From Microvelia longipes (taxonomy: Eukaryota > Arthropoda > Insecta > Hemiptera > Veliidae): DNA of 64,000 nt. Below are positions 10,976 through 23,530 of the stretch, in pieces (the first letter of the stretch is position 1; the number at the start of each line of letters is the position of its first letter). The notes under the pieces are model-generated. The model did no database searches. It was not told where the DNA came from and saw nothing but the letters and a program-made list of their open reading frames with translations. The stretch covers positions 35,662,011-35,726,010 of the forward strand of contig JACMZG010001913.1 in NCBI GenBank assembly GCA_018340805.1, given 5' to 3'. Made by a program: the position numbers and the translations under genes.

Positions 10976-12119
10976 ATTAATTATTCAGTGTTTTTATATT
11001 CAAACAATAATTTAATAATAAATAGTAGTGGATAAAGTATAGTTTAGTAAAGCTCCTGTGGGAAAACAACTTTGCCTAAATTCCCAACGCTTAAATAGCA
11101 AACCCATACTTTCCAACAAAGTCATTTCACGTAATACCAATTATTATCGTTTATCCTCCCATTATTTGTTATTCTCGTTAAAACTGGATGAGCACGACTC
11201 TTATTGTAAAGCCTAACTACTAAACTCCGGCCGGAAACTTTTCAACGATTTACTATTTAGCCGAAAACCGTCAGTTGAATTTAATCGATGCGTTGTAAAT
11301 GTTTCAGAGGCTAAATTATACTCCTAGAAGTAACTTCAGTGTATAAATTAAAATTAGTGTGTACAAAAAATTAAATTAAATTAGTAAACTTGACTTATGT
11401 ACATCCATAAAATTTTACTTATGTAAATTGCCTCAATGCAACGTTTCATAACGCCACACAAGCAATAATAATAATAACCGGGCAGTACCTTGGGAATTAA
11501 TAGTCCGATGTTACCCATAATTACTAACGAAACGTGTGAACCTTCAACATAAAAATAATAATAACAAATAGTACTGCTATACATACACCTATTTATTTTG
11601 TACGCATATTATATGTAACTAGTAAGATGTGTATTGCAGATGTAATGTTAAACAAAGTTAGTAAAACTGTGCCAAGTAGTTAATCATAATTATTAACCAC
11701 ACATAATTTTAGCCAAAGAGATTGGGCTACTACTTCCATTCACAAAAGAATTGAGAATATTTGACGAGTAAAACGATCAATGAAGCGTTGAAGAAAGAGA
11801 AAAGATAAAAGATGAGACATTCGAAGAAAAAATTGGGTTGTTAAGATGGCTAGATAAATGGGAGGAAGTTTGAGGTGGTAAAAAAGTGAAAAGAATAAAT
11901 GTTTAGAGGTAAGTTTAGATGAAGGTAACAAACCTTAGAGTATGCTCTTCCTAAGGAGCAAACAGAATAAATTTCATTCAATGTAACTCGACGAATTATA
12001 CTAGAGCTGTCTTTTTCATCATATCCAGCGAATTACAAACTTCTTCAATAAAATAATACTAAATAAAAACAGACCAATACAAATGTCGAAGTAGGTAGGA
12101 TTAACTTAGTGTTGGATGC
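10976..12119. other. AT-rich stretch, nothing recognised
   Basis: Short frames on the minus strand (11381, 11740) show no domains. Two small (ATA)n patches occur near 11465 and 11555. Confidence 0.5.
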
Positions 12120-12361
12120 GAATACTCCTGAAACGGTAACGATTCACTGCTTAACGCCGCCTCAGCAGCTGATGCAAAACAAAACGTTTCAACTAATAAG
12201 TGGAAATCAGTGAATAATTTCTCGTCTCATGAAGAATTTAACTGATACTATCTTATTACTAAAGAGTTCGAAAGCTGTCTCATCAGACGATGAAAGTGTT
12301 CCATCGTCCTGAACCGGACGATTTAATATCCCTAAATCCAGGTTCAGGGATATTTATGACA
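12120..12361. mobile_element. Decayed foldback related to 38711-39015
   Basis: Shares with the 38.7-kb foldback, in the same order, a cctgaa-cggt start, a ttaacgccgcctcagcagc segment, caactaataa, and atcagtgaataa followed by tctcatgaa. It ends in an inverted junction, aatatccctaaa / ttcagggatatt. The hammerhead core that is intact at 38.75 kb is damaged here. I infer an old copy of the same inverted-terminus element. Confidence 0.45.
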
Positions 12362-12479
12362 AAGAATCATTGGAGCTGATTCTTAATACCTCTTAAATTT
12401 ATAAAACAGTTTTGACAAGAGGTAAGTCATCATCAACAATTAACTAAATAAAAATTTAAAAAATCTGGCACGGGAAACC

Positions 12480-13270
12480 TCTGAACTTTGTTTGACGTAA
12501 TCGGATTTGCTACGCGTATGTTCACCAACTTCGTCTCGGTTCGCTCGTCCTCAGAATATGAAAGATTACCTAATTTATATTGCAGTTCGTCTTCGAACTC
12601 TTTTCGCTCATTCTCTGACATTAAACATCTATTTCATTCTCATCTTTCCCCTATTCAGGTACTGACCTCACTCGATACAGCTTAACATTATTAACCTAAC
12701 AATAAAAAGCAAAAAGTCGTAAAAATACTAGCTAAAATAGAAATAAAACTTATTTCGAAGAAACACTTTTATTTTGATCTAAAAAATACTATTTAAAAAT
12801 GTAATACAAAAATCCATTGGTCATTAATGACTTATTTATTGCACCGAATTTCAACCCAATTGTATAATTTTACGATTTTTAACAATTTAAAAAAACAAAA
12901 CTTTACATGTTATTCTATCAAAGTTGAACTAATGCTAATAATTAGATGAAACTTGGCACAATTGTTAGACTTACATAATACTGCCGAATTTCACATTGAT
13001 CTAATCATTACTCAGTGCTTTATTAATTTTCAAAATTTTTGCTGAGTCATTAGTGTTGGTTAATGACGTCATAGAAAAATTATTTTCCAAAAATCACAAC
13101 TAGATCTATATTTGATTTTAATACCACGTTTAAACTCTCTAGCATAAAAACAGTGCTAGCTCCCATGAAGATAACAGACAACAGACTCAAACATACAGAC
13201 AGGCAACTTTGTAAAAACTACTCAGAAGGGTTTAAAACATCTGAAACCGATGATTTAGATAAACCAGGGG
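12480..13270 (+). repeat. Dispersed repeat family A, most complete copy
   Basis: Reference copy for the family. In order it has a GC-richer block of cggttcgctcgtcctcag and cttcgaactc motifs (reverse complement of the gagcgaagcgagtccgaag core), a 3-part AT spacer, attgcaccgaatttcaaccc, tgatgaaacttggcaca-type text, the phrase gttaatgacgtcataga, aaactctctagcataaa, cagacaggcaact and aaaactactcagaaggg. It has no coding capacity and no tRNA-like head, and I could not fix a TSD. At least ten further pieces lie in the window in both orientations. Confidence 0.65.
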
Positions 13271-15880
13271 CTCAAAAGGTTTAAAAGCTAAAACATTCTT
13301 AGCTGAACATCACTGTTATAACTGGGTTTGAAGTTCGGTGGTATCTGTTCACATGCTGCGGCGGCGCATGCTGTTCTAAAGATGTTCTTAACCAGTCAGG
13401 CATTGGTAACTAAGGGCCCTATAATGAGAAAACTTCTAGGGTTTGAGCATTTGGTTCCTATCTCTCTTTGTAATTTAACCATTTCAACTTTCATCACGAC
13501 AGTTATATAATGCAACGTAGTCAAAACAAATTGATGATCTTATACTCGACTAACCCTTTTTTAACTCCATTTTCTTCAACAAACAAATAGGCAACATATT
13601 CTTAGTTAATTCGCTAAAAACCATTCTAACGTTTCGAAATTCGTTGATATCTGAATAAAATAAAGGGAAAGGGGTATAAATAGGATTCTAGAATATCCTA
13701 AAATAAAACATTGACTGCTTCTTCCCATCTAGCAGTGAACTACAGGCTATGCTTAGGGACAGGGGAATAAACTTGAGGTGACAGGCTTTGCCTCAACTTA
13801 GGCACGATAATTTTGTCTCTTAAGGTTAAACTTTGAACCAAGCTAGTAAGAAGAACAGAAAATACATTATTTAGACTTTGAGCAAGACGTTTATATTATT
13901 TTCAATTTATCAGGGTACCTCTAGATATATCTAAAATAAATTACTTCGATTCTAACTGAAATTGAAATTTAGTACATGATGTTTTTATTGGGCCTAAGAG
14001 ACAAAGATCTAGGCATTACTTAAAAGATTTCACTTTATTAAGACACATTATTTTATATTTAAGGAATCAAGATATATTGAACCAAACATATTACTCTGTA
14101 ATAATTACGGACTAGACCTATCATCTTAGATTTAAAATTGAGAACATGACCTATATTGTCCCCTTATTAAATTAATTACCTTCCACTGGAATAGGGCATT
14201 TGCTGCTAAACCTAGAGGACTTTGCTGTGTTACTCATTTAGCATGTTCGTTAATTTTTTCCAGTATAACCATCCCTGGACATGGATCTTAATTTAAATTG
14301 GCTGCTTTAATTGGACAGTAAAAAGGTGGAGAAACAAATGGTGGTGATATAACGTTTCTTTATGCAATATTTAATTAATTTTAATTTTGTGTCGTTTCAT
14401 ATAAACCCCTTTCTGGAGGTAAAATTTGTGTTAATTATTTCATTAACAATTCAATTAATAGTTCCCCATTTCTTGGACTGTGTTGTGTTGTGACTTTACC
14501 CCCTTCAGAGACAACATTCAGCAATACTGAAGCTGCATGATTTTGGAAATCAACCACATGGATTAGACTTATATAATATATTATTATATATCCCCCCCCC
14601 CATCAGCTCAGGGCCAGTCTTACCCTAAAGATGGAGGATAGTATTTGCATAACTTAATAAAAAGTTAATTTCAAAAAAATAAGACAAGTACAATATTGTA
14701 ATTTGTAAAATTATTTATATTGTTATATTTCGTTCAAATAAATATTGTTTAAAAAAATTATTATAAATAATATATTTGTATGTATGTATGCACGAGATTT
14801 TTGGTTCGTAGACGTTTCTATGGGACACAATAAATTTTAAATACTTTCTTGGATCAAAATGAAACCCTGCAAAAAAATCAACCTCGTTAATATCCCCAAC
14901 CCAATTATTTATGAAATATTTGTGTCGTCAGAAACCCACTATAATGACCCCACAAACATTAGAGCGAAACAGAGGCCGAGGGCCTCTAGTTTTTAAAAGT
15001 ATGATCTTAGGCACTATACTTCTTTTATTTTTAAATCATGCTGGGGAGATTATTAGTGTAATTTTCTTCGTGAATTTACTAGAAAAAGGAAAAGTGAAAA
15101 AAAACTTTAAATCGACATTTATGGCCAATTATAGTAACTTTTTAACTTAAATAAGAAAGCATAAAGTAATTAAAGCTGCGTGACTGGTTGTGCTTATTTC
15201 CAAAAATCCAGACAGTTGATAAGTTTTTACAAACTTAATTCTTAACTTAATTACAAACCTAACTTCAAAATATAATTCTGTTATAAAACACGTTTAAAAT
15301 GAACAAATCAACTTTATTTCAAATCAAGACATCCTAATTTTTTATCTACCTAATCCTATATCTTTTAAATTTATTAGCTTGATCACTATCCGCCATTTCA
15401 TTTGCGTATGCTCTATTTATTTTGCGTATGCCCAGCAGCCAGTAGTATTTTTATTTCGCAGAAAAAAACCGTACCATGAATAATGCTATACAGGGGTAAA
15501 TTAGAATTATTATTTTTCTGCGCGAGAAAGGTCCTTATTTATGTTTATAGGGGCGCTGAATCAAATAAAACAGGTCCAGAGCAGATTCGACTACTTAAAA
15601 TGGCCATAAAGTCGAAAAAACGGTGGTCTTTACCGGAAAACCTAAAATAAACAACATATTTCATGTAATAAGGGGTTTAAATAAATTAACTGCTTTTCTA
15701 CTAACTGCCAGTGAAAACCCTTAAAAACCATTAAAACCATGCTTAAATATTAAAACTTAAGAAAACTTAATAAAATATTACCAAATTTTTGTAGATAACT
15801 TGGTTTTTTCATCCTAAATGTTTAGTTTCTGACGTGTTTGTCGTCATTTTATGTTATGTTTCTTGTGTACACTGTGTATT
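13271..15880. other. No supported gene
   Basis: Contains a small GC-rich patch at 13350-13380 (catgctgcggcggcgcatgc), C runs at 14594-14601 and scattered short frames, including 79 codons at 14911. None shows a recognisable domain. Confidence 0.5.
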
Positions 15881-15884
15881 TGTT

Positions 15885-15975
15885 TGATTTCATTGAACAA
15901 TTTTGACAAATGAGAAACTTTAAAAATGTTGGTAGTTTTGTAAGAACCTCAAGCATGATGCACATAAATAAATTA
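15885..15975 (+). repeat. Two-copy interspersed repeat (copy 1)
   Basis: Shares aaatgagaaactttaaaaatg, gttttgtaagaac-tcaagcatg and the following aaataaa with 21520-21615. Only about 90 bp are shared, so the identity of the element is unknown. Confidence 0.5.
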
Positions 15976-16829
15976 AAAAATATGACTATCCGCGAATTCA
16001 ACGTTTATCACCCTAGATTTTTGTACATTAAAAGAGTATAATAAAGACTCCAGTTATACTTTTCCCAACAACAAGTTTTTTAAATACATTAAAATTATGA
16101 TTAATGAGAATTAATTTATGAGAATAAATTATCTCATAAAATAATACAAGAAGCGAGGATATCAAAGGAAAGACTGGTAAGCTAAAGAGACTGGCGAGAT
16201 TACTGTAAGTGAGATATAATATCACTTTTCTTCGCTATTTCGCTGAGCAGCAGCCATGTATGATAATAATAGTCAGGATAGTAACAATATGGTCGCAAAG
16301 CATATAGTCTATGGTCCGAAAACAAGGAGCGTACACGCTAAGGCGCTCAAGAGGCGCAGGTTATTCTTAATTAGCTTTCATAAAGCTGGTTAAATAAAGG
16401 ATGTTTCATTTTACGTAGTTGTAACAATTAAATGAAAGATCTGACAAACAAAGTCAGTTATCAATGTTATACTACTTAGTTTTCTTTCAATGAGGTAGAG
16501 AGATAAGTTACAGCGTAAGTAAGCAATAGAGATGCGTAATAATAATAGTTTTTGTAGTAAAAAAATCACTAAGACACAGTAATTGTATATATAATTCATA
16601 TCTATACTATTTTAAGTTTATAAGCATTATTAAACAAATAAAATTTGGGGAAACCCAACATTCACCAAAAAAAGTCAAGTTAAGAATTGAGATTTTTTTA
16701 ACTTGAAAATATTTTAAGGGAAGGGATTGTTATAGTGAAGTTACTTTTCCAAAACCATGAAAAGCATCACGGAGAGGAAAACGTATGTGTGAAAATATTT
16801 TACTCGCATTGAAAAGGTCCGGAAAATTT
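15976..16829. other. Nothing recognised
   Basis: AT-rich, with one slightly GC-richer patch near 16300-16370 (ctaaggcgctcaagaggcgc) that I could not assign. Confidence 0.5.
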
Positions 16830-16900
16830 ATGTGGAAAGACTCACAAACAGAAGGAACAGGATGAGACCAACATTAGAGCCTTGAGGCACACCATACAAA
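16830..16900 (-). pseudogene. LINE reverse transcriptase scrap
   Basis: The minus strand reads YGVPQGSNVGLILFLL, matching the GVPQGS-[ILV]-[LG]-P-x-LF signature of non-LTR reverse transcriptase motif B. No catalytic Y/F-ADD motif follows in any frame. It is a short decayed relic, and the clade cannot be told. Confidence 0.6.
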
Positions 16901-17333
16901 ATCATTTTGCAAAGGTTTATATATGTCAAACGATAATTGTTTAATTACAATACAAAGTTATCAAACTTAATCTCACATAATGTCATATCAACGTATGCTT
17001 ACCATTTATACTTATGATAAGCATATAAATACATGAAAGTGTACATTAAATAGCAATTGATACACAACGCAAAAATTATTTCATATATATTTAGATCCAA
17101 CAGGGTTGCGAGTCCGTAACCACTTTTTAAACCTAAATTCTCACATTTCTAGTCCTCCCGTTTATCTTTGTCCATGAAATAAAATTCAACACATCCCCAA
17201 AATTTTATTACTCCTAAACCCAATAATAACAATATGTAATAATAATAACATTTATCGCACATTCAAATAGTAAAACGTTATTATCAAGTTTCGACTGAAT
17301 AGATATAAACTGCAATAAAATAACGAACTAAAT

Positions 17334-17363
17334 GTCTAACACAGACTTTAGTCTGTGTTAGAC
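17334..17363. repeat. Perfect 14-bp inverted repeat
   Basis: gtctaacacagact and its exact reverse complement are separated by 2 bp. Purpose unknown. It could be the tip of a small foldback. Confidence 0.8.
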
Positions 17364-18599
17364 TATGTGTAAAAGAATAAATTTACCAAATTATTACCAT
17401 GTACAAATGTATAATATTATTGTAAAAGTGTTAGAAAATTTTGGTCTTATATAGGGTATTACGAATTTTAAGTATACTTACAAACAGATCATTTAGTAAC
17501 ATAAATAAGTTTTCGTTCAAAGTGAAGATGATTTGTGAACGGAGATAAAAGTTTTACAATAAAACTCTTTCTTAGTATTAGGAGTATTTAGTAAAATAAA
17601 GTCAGTGTAGGTAAAGATATTATAAGTATCATACTATACACATGGATTTAGAATACTATACTAAATGTATCTCTTTTATTATCACATTTTCTTTTGGACA
17701 TTAAGGATTGCAATGTCTATCCTAAAAGAACTACAAGATAACATACGCAGATCAGTATTCTACAGATATGGATTTTACACTGCAAGAATTTTACTTTTGA
17801 GCTCTCTAGAAGATACATTAATATCGTCATGAAAAAAAATATTGGAATGAAAATTATAGATCAGTAGATAAATTTAGTTTTTCAAAAATTCAATAGCCGA
17901 ATTCCCATACACTTCACTTAGTTTAACATTCAAATATATTAATGCTATAAGAAAATTAGTCTTGTTCTGAATTGTTATTTAATTGGAAACTTAAGGAAGG
18001 AGCAGGTTAACATCCCTATAATGTTTAATTAATGTTGTGTATGTGTAATTAATAATTTACCTAATTTCAAGGCCTGTTTAATTCTTATAGGAAAATTTAA
18101 GCACAATTTATACACAATATTTAACAGCAAAACTGTTGAAATTATTATTTTGTAATCCTATTTTTATTAGCATAGGCTTACTGAAGGTAACTGCAATATA
18201 ACCATTAAAAACTCAAAAGCTATCAAACTAAATATTATCTAACTATCTTTAGTCTAACTATTTATAGTGTTAAACTATGTACCTCCCCCTTTGATAAGAT
18301 CTCCTAAAAATGGTGATCATGACTTTCAACTTTTAAAACTATGCAAATCTTTAATTTTAAATTAAAAAAAAAATATTAAATTTATTATACATAAATTTAA
18401 ATATTGAATACAATGAGAAACATGCATACATTTTAACCAACCTATGGATTCTTATGTTATGTTAGGATTATCGAGATAAGAAAAAATGTATTTCACAGAA
18501 AAAAATTTTTTTTTATACATTTTTATTAACAATATAATATTTAAAAAAGTAAAGACAAAAAGCTATTACGTCACTTGAGTTATACAGTTGTCCTAAACT

Positions 18600-18705
18600 A
18601 ACAAATGTCCAAACCCCAGTTTTAGTTATACCACATTTTATTGTATTGCGGGTCATTTTTAGACCTGCAATGCTCAAAATTGTCATATAAACCTGGGTTT
18701 TTATA
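18600..18705. repeat. Imperfect hairpin
   Basis: The inner stem is attgcgggtc / gacctgcaat (one mismatch) around 7 bases. An outer match is ccccagttttagttata / tataaacctggg. Size and shape suggest a MITE-like remnant. Confidence 0.45.
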
Positions 18706-18954
18706 TTTTTTTATATTCTTTATCTTGTAATTTTACGGGATCTGTAGTATTTTAGGCAACGCCGTTCGGATATCAGTGAAAAAAAATCATTTTTAATTTA
18801 TTGTTGTTTACCATACGTTTCGTTCAAATTACAAAATTATTTCTTAGAATTTTGGTAAATAGTTGTTAGTTTATTAATCTGCACCATTTATTGTGATAAA
18901 TGTTTTTATCTATTGTACAAAAATCACTTAGATTTTGCAAAGTTGTCTTTCTGT

Positions 18955-18997
18955 ATATATATATATATATATAATATATATATATATAATATATATA

Positions 18998-19049
<52 letters not shown>

Positions 19050-19063
19050 GTGTGTGTGTGTGT
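18955..19063. repeat. Compound (TA)n(TG)n microsatellite
   Basis: A TA run with three phase slips, then a short TG run. It passes straight into a family A copy, whose own microsatellite this appears to be. Confidence 0.9.
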
Positions 19064-19310
19064 ATGTCTGTTATCATCGTAGCGCCAAATGTATTTATGC
19101 TAGAGAGTTATAATTTTATACAAAAATCAGTCTACCGCTGTAGTTGTGCCATTCGGATTTTTTCCATTAACGTCATTAACCAGAAATGACTCAGCGAAAA
19201 TTTCGAAATAAATGTGCCAAGTTTCATCTCATTATCAGCATTGGTTTAATTTTTATTAAATGACTTGTGAAAGTTTTTTTACAAAATTGGTAAATGGTCC
19301 GATTGAGTTT
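19064..19310 (-). repeat. Dispersed repeat family A, fragment
   Basis: Reverse orientation: tctgttatcatcgtagcgcc, gtatttatgctagagagtt, ccattaacgtcattaac and gtttcatctcattatcagc. Confidence 0.65.
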
Positions 19311-20030
19311 TTGTACATCTTGAACAGGTATATATTATTAATATTTAATAAATAAGTTGTCACGAATGGATTTGGATCCAATTGACCAAATTCATACACG
19401 TGACATTCTGTCCTAGTTTAGCTTAAAGGACATTAACTCCAGTCCTTTCAAATTATAGTTATTTCTTGATTAGATTGCATGATCTAATTCTAAGTCCAAA
19501 TATGATTACCTCAGCTAGAAAATAGGGAGGTTCATCTATAACTAGAGAAAGGGGTAAGATGAGAGAGAGGGAACACAGAGTGGGGAAGCAAGGTGGTTGG
19601 CCTGGTGAGGGCAGATTGGTTTTAGGTTCCTGAGTGAAAAGTACCACAGGTATGAAATTATGACATGAAATTATAGATGATTTAGAAATAACCCCTTCAG
19701 GGAAAAATGAGTCAAGTCTCCTTCTAAGTTTAATAATGATATTGGTCAAACATCTTTTACAGTAATATTAATAAATTATTAAAGTTAAATAGTTTGTTGT
19801 TCTTATAACCTTCATTACTTGAGGATTGGAGCTCTGATATATGTTGGGTGATCGAAGCATGCTAAAACTTCAATTAAGATCCCCACAAAGTAGAGCAAGT
19901 TTCGTTTCAATGCGTCAAGTATATCCACGATTTTTGTTGTATAAATGCTTTATGGGTGAAAGCTGAGAATGATTCGGATGCATTTACTATCTGATGACAA
20001 GCAAAGCGAGTCAAAAGGGATGTTGCAGTA
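19311..20030. other. No supported gene; G-rich patch
   Basis: A purine-rich, less AT-biased patch at 19520-19640 leaves a 96-codon minus-strand frame (19459-19749). It has no domain I recognise and its proline/leucine composition looks incidental. Confidence 0.45.
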
Positions 20031-20135
20031 TAAATTTTGCGAACTTGAGCAAAGCGAGTCCGCAGCATGGAGGATGAGCGTAGCGAATCCGATGTAATGA
20101 GGAAAAGTTCCGAGGTATCCCGTACCCGATTTTTA
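20030..20135 (+). repeat. Family A core motifs
   Basis: Two units of the gagc-aagcgagtccg motif (gagcaaagcgagtccgcag, gagcgtagcgaatccgatg) followed by gaggtatcccgtacccg. Confidence 0.65.
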
Positions 20136-21212
20136 GTACTTTTCTTTTTTTTTGTAATTTTGTTTATATACCTACCCCTATACATGCTCTTTAGTATTAT
20201 TTGACTTTAATTTAGAGAATTCCCAATATCCCAGAAGTCTCTAATTCCCATGACATCTAATAATCTGTATTTCAGTAACAACATTTCTTATTACAGTATA
20301 CAAGGAAAAAATTGTATTTAATTCAATATCTCTTTTCTTGTCTCAACAAAATATCAATTTTCTGTCTTATTAGAGAGAAAATGAATTTCCCTTGTTGTAA
20401 AGGGTTCCTTAAGGGTGTTAACTTTTTCTGGGAATTAGTACTGTTATAAAATATGAAACTGGTCTATAAGAAGTTTTTACACCCACAGCTTGGATTTTAA
20501 TAAAAAAATTGATGAGATTTATGTCTGAAAACTACATTGTTAAAAAGAACATCTTATTAGGGATATTTTCTACTACTAACAACTAATGAGTTTTTTCATT
20601 GGGAGTTTCACTATTTATTCTCGGAAACTAACTGAGATATCGAGATGAAGTCTTTAGGGGTTGTTTTTTTGGTAGAAAAAATCACCAACTTGCTAAGGCT
20701 GAATTCTTTGTTTTTAAATTTAGCTACAGGAAAGTTTTGCGAAAGCTCTAAAAACAAAGACGAATTGTGAAAACCGCATTTAAATATGACATTTTTAAGG
20801 CGAGGTAATGAAAACTCGCTAGATACATGGCAAAATGCCATGTTAAAACAAGTAATGATACAACAATAATGATACAATACAATACAAAACATAATAATAA
20901 TACAATGATACAAAACAACAACAATGTGGCCGCAGAACGGCCACAGGTACGAAGCACCGCAGCAGCACAACGGCTACGGGCTCGTATTTTGATGAATGAT
21001 CCGGACACCCTGTATAGTTGCAATCACGTTATGGCTAACTTCAAAAGGGAGAGTTAAACATCGCACTGTGGTCATTAGATGATTAAATCATGCGTAATAT
21101 GATTGTTATGTTTGTATGCTTAATGTGTTGTAAATATATCACATAGAAGCTTAGTGTTTGTTTTACATATATGTTAATCAATATACGTGACAGCTCAAGA
21201 CTTTATACCTGT
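20136..21212. other. No supported gene
   Basis: Overlapping frames on both strands at 20611-21057 come from an (ACAATAATG)-like low-complexity patch followed by a GC-rich piece (gtggccgcagaacggccac, a short hairpin). They shadow one another and show no domain. Confidence 0.5.
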
Positions 21213-21213
21213 G

Positions 21214-21294
<81 letters not shown>
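21213..21294. repeat. (TA)n microsatellite
   Basis: Uninterrupted TA run of about 80 bp. Confidence 0.95.
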
Positions 21295-21295
<1 letters not shown>

Positions 21296-21389
21296 CTTAA
21301 TTATAGAGAATAAATAGACACATTTAGAAAACTTACAATAAAAACGTAGCGTTTCGAACTGTTTTAGTTCTTCCACAGACGAAGAGAAA

Positions 21390-21392
<3 letters not shown>

Positions 21393-21475
<83 letters not shown>
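21393..21475. repeat. (TA)n microsatellite
   Basis: Uninterrupted TA run, 98 bp beyond the previous one. Confidence 0.95.
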
Positions 21476-21476
<1 letters not shown>

Positions 21477-21519
21477 TATTATGTACTTTCATGTATAACG
21501 AGAAATTATTTATAATTTA

Positions 21520-21680
21520 TTTCTCATTTCATTGTAAAATTTTGATAAATGAGAAACTTTGTAAGAACGTTTATAGTTTCGTAAGAATGTCAAGCATGTT
21601 TCACCTAATTAAATAAAAACAAGAGCGCTTGGGCCTCTTTGCCTCTCCGCGGACTCGTCGCTGGGGCTATGCAATAAGAC
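21520..21680 (+). repeat. Two-copy repeat (copy 2) and GC-rich tag
   Basis: Repeats the 15885-15975 sequence, then carries gcctctttgcctctccgcgg...tcgctgggg at 21637-21670. A variant of that GC-rich tag recurs at 25270-25325 with gccgctccgcggcgtc. Confidence 0.5.
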
Positions 21681-22676
21681 GTGATATGATAAACTTTTAA
21701 GACGACTGACCATTTAAAGAATAATAACAATACTAATAATAATAAGTTTAAATTATCCTAAACCACTAACTTGTTGAAACATTAAAAAAAATTAATCGTT
21801 TTTAAATATGAAGATCTCGAGAAATCACTAACTAAATATAACAAATTATAAAATGGAAAAATGTTATTTTAATTGTTACGTTTACAAAATTCAATGGAGT
21901 TAAAAGATAAAAAAAGAGAGGGCTAAAAAGAGGTTTGAAATTAGCTGTAATTTTATTTATAAACTATTCTAACCACAGGTTTCTAAACTATCTTTAGTCA
22001 CCCAAAGAAATGACATTATTAAATAGAATTTTATTTCCAACAGCAAAAGTAACTCAAATTAATTCTAAAAGGTGTCGTGTTATAAGGCTTTAAATTCAAC
22101 CCCATCCAGTCCCCCCCCCCCGTGTCCTTTATTTACCACCCTGATTGTCCTTCCATCATGGTAACCGAATTCAAACCCTTTTTTGACCCTTATTCTAACC
22201 CTGGAATACATTTATACCCCAGCCTCAAGCTTGGAGAAGACCCTTTTTAAAAATAATCCAAGGAATTATTTATTTAAGGATGTTCCCTTTTGCCCTATTT
22301 TCATGGAAATAAATTACTGACCTTATTCTCATAATCGTTTAAGAAACAAATTGTATAAAAATGAGTTTCTCGTCTATCTTAGATTTTTATATAGAAAACC
22401 TTTTTTCCTTAACAAATGTGTCTGAGCACAAAACTATCATATATTTAATAAAATGCATAGATTTGAAAAAATTGTTTACATGTGATGGCAGAGTTCAATA
22501 TTTCCTAAAGATCCTGATAAAAGCACTGCAAGTTTATTGAGCTCGCAAGAAATCAATCATGATTCATCAATTCCAATTTTAACAAAATGCACTGGACCCA
22601 ATAAATTTTGAACAAAAATAAAACCCAATTACCCTGATTTGGCCAATGACGGCTTTTAATGCTTACTTAAAGACTT
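21681..22676. other. Nothing recognised
   Basis: AT-rich, with a C run at 22110-22119. No gene or repeat recognised. Confidence 0.5.
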
Positions 22677-22689
22677 ACAGATTACTCCG

Positions 22690-23204
22690 AGACCAAGAGT
22701 CACCCGTGGTGTAGTGGTTAAGCTACGCCGCGGCCAATACACAGAATGAATGGACTTTAAACTTCCGAGTTTATTTAGTCACGGCTTCAATCCCAGCACG
22801 GGCCTCTGGGATTTTTATGAGGGATAAAAATTCTGCGTACCACGTCCTTCAGAAGGGACGTAAAGGAAAAATTTAGGACCCTCATAGCAAATACATTATA
22901 ATACTATAGTGTGTCTGCCTTGTAGTTTAAAGTGTATGGAGGTTTGGTTTAACAGCGAGGGCACGTGTTGTTCCTAGTTTTCACTAGACAATAAGAGTCA
23001 GTGAAAATATGTATGATTGCTTGAAAAAAGCATGAGAGGATCCATAGACATCCACGGCTCTTCTGTCTAGATTAGATGAAACATACCTACACTTGAAATT
23101 AAAAGGGGTAGAACACTATCTTAGGGAGCTGACAAAAAGGGCCCAACAACGTGGCCTACTTGGCTTGGTAGTTACTACCACTCCCCCCCCTTATTAATAC
23201 TACT
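22690..23204 (+). mobile_element. tRNA-headed SINE (family E), full copy with TSD
   Basis: Flanked by an exact 13-bp duplication acagattactccg at 22677-22689 and 23205-23217, which fixes the ends of a 515-bp insertion. The head reads gtggtgtagtggttaagc (A-box-like) and ggcttcaatcccagc (B-box-like), as in a pol III tRNA promoter. A central hairpin cgtccttcagaagggacg follows, then a body shared with 27487-28028, and a 3' end gttactaccactcccccc with ttattaatactactac. The TAA/TAC-type tail resembles the tails of the RNase H LINEs in this window, which I infer as its mobilising partner. Confidence 0.8.
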
Positions 23205-23234
23205 ACAGATTACTCCGTTAATTACTACTCTGCT

Positions 23235-23530
23235 CGGGAGTCATTCGTGGTGTAATAGTTGAGGGATCTGATATGGAGATCCCATAACTATATATTGAGG
23301 CGGCTGTTATGGTCAAAGTAACCTCCAGACTCATGCACTATTTGAATTCCACAGATCTATCACTTATTCAATCCAGGTGACAAGTGTTCATAAGAAAAAA
23401 CTAGAATTCAGACGAAGGGTTTTTATTTATTTTGAGAGTTATTAAAAAGGGCCCGACGTAGCCAACTTGCTTCGCTCAGATACACCTATTTGTACTACCT
23501 CCGTGTCGGAGGTAATACTAAAATGGAGGT
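23235..23530 (+). mobile_element. Family E SINE, diverged partial copy
   Basis: Starts gggagtcattcgtggtgtaa, contains ttattcaatccaggtg (B-box position) and ends with aaagggcccgacgtagcc and tactacctcc. It is far more diverged than the neighbour it abuts, so it is older. Confidence 0.55.

Noticed and set aside
12275..12310. CTGATGA on the minus strand within the 12.1-kb foldback
   Set aside because: Followed by a GAAC rather than GAAA box and an unpaired stem II. Treated as part of a decayed element, not a ribozyme.
20611..21057. Three overlapping frames on both strands, one Cys-rich
   Set aside because: Mutual shadows of a low-complexity patch and a short GC-rich hairpin. The Cys pattern matches no family I know.
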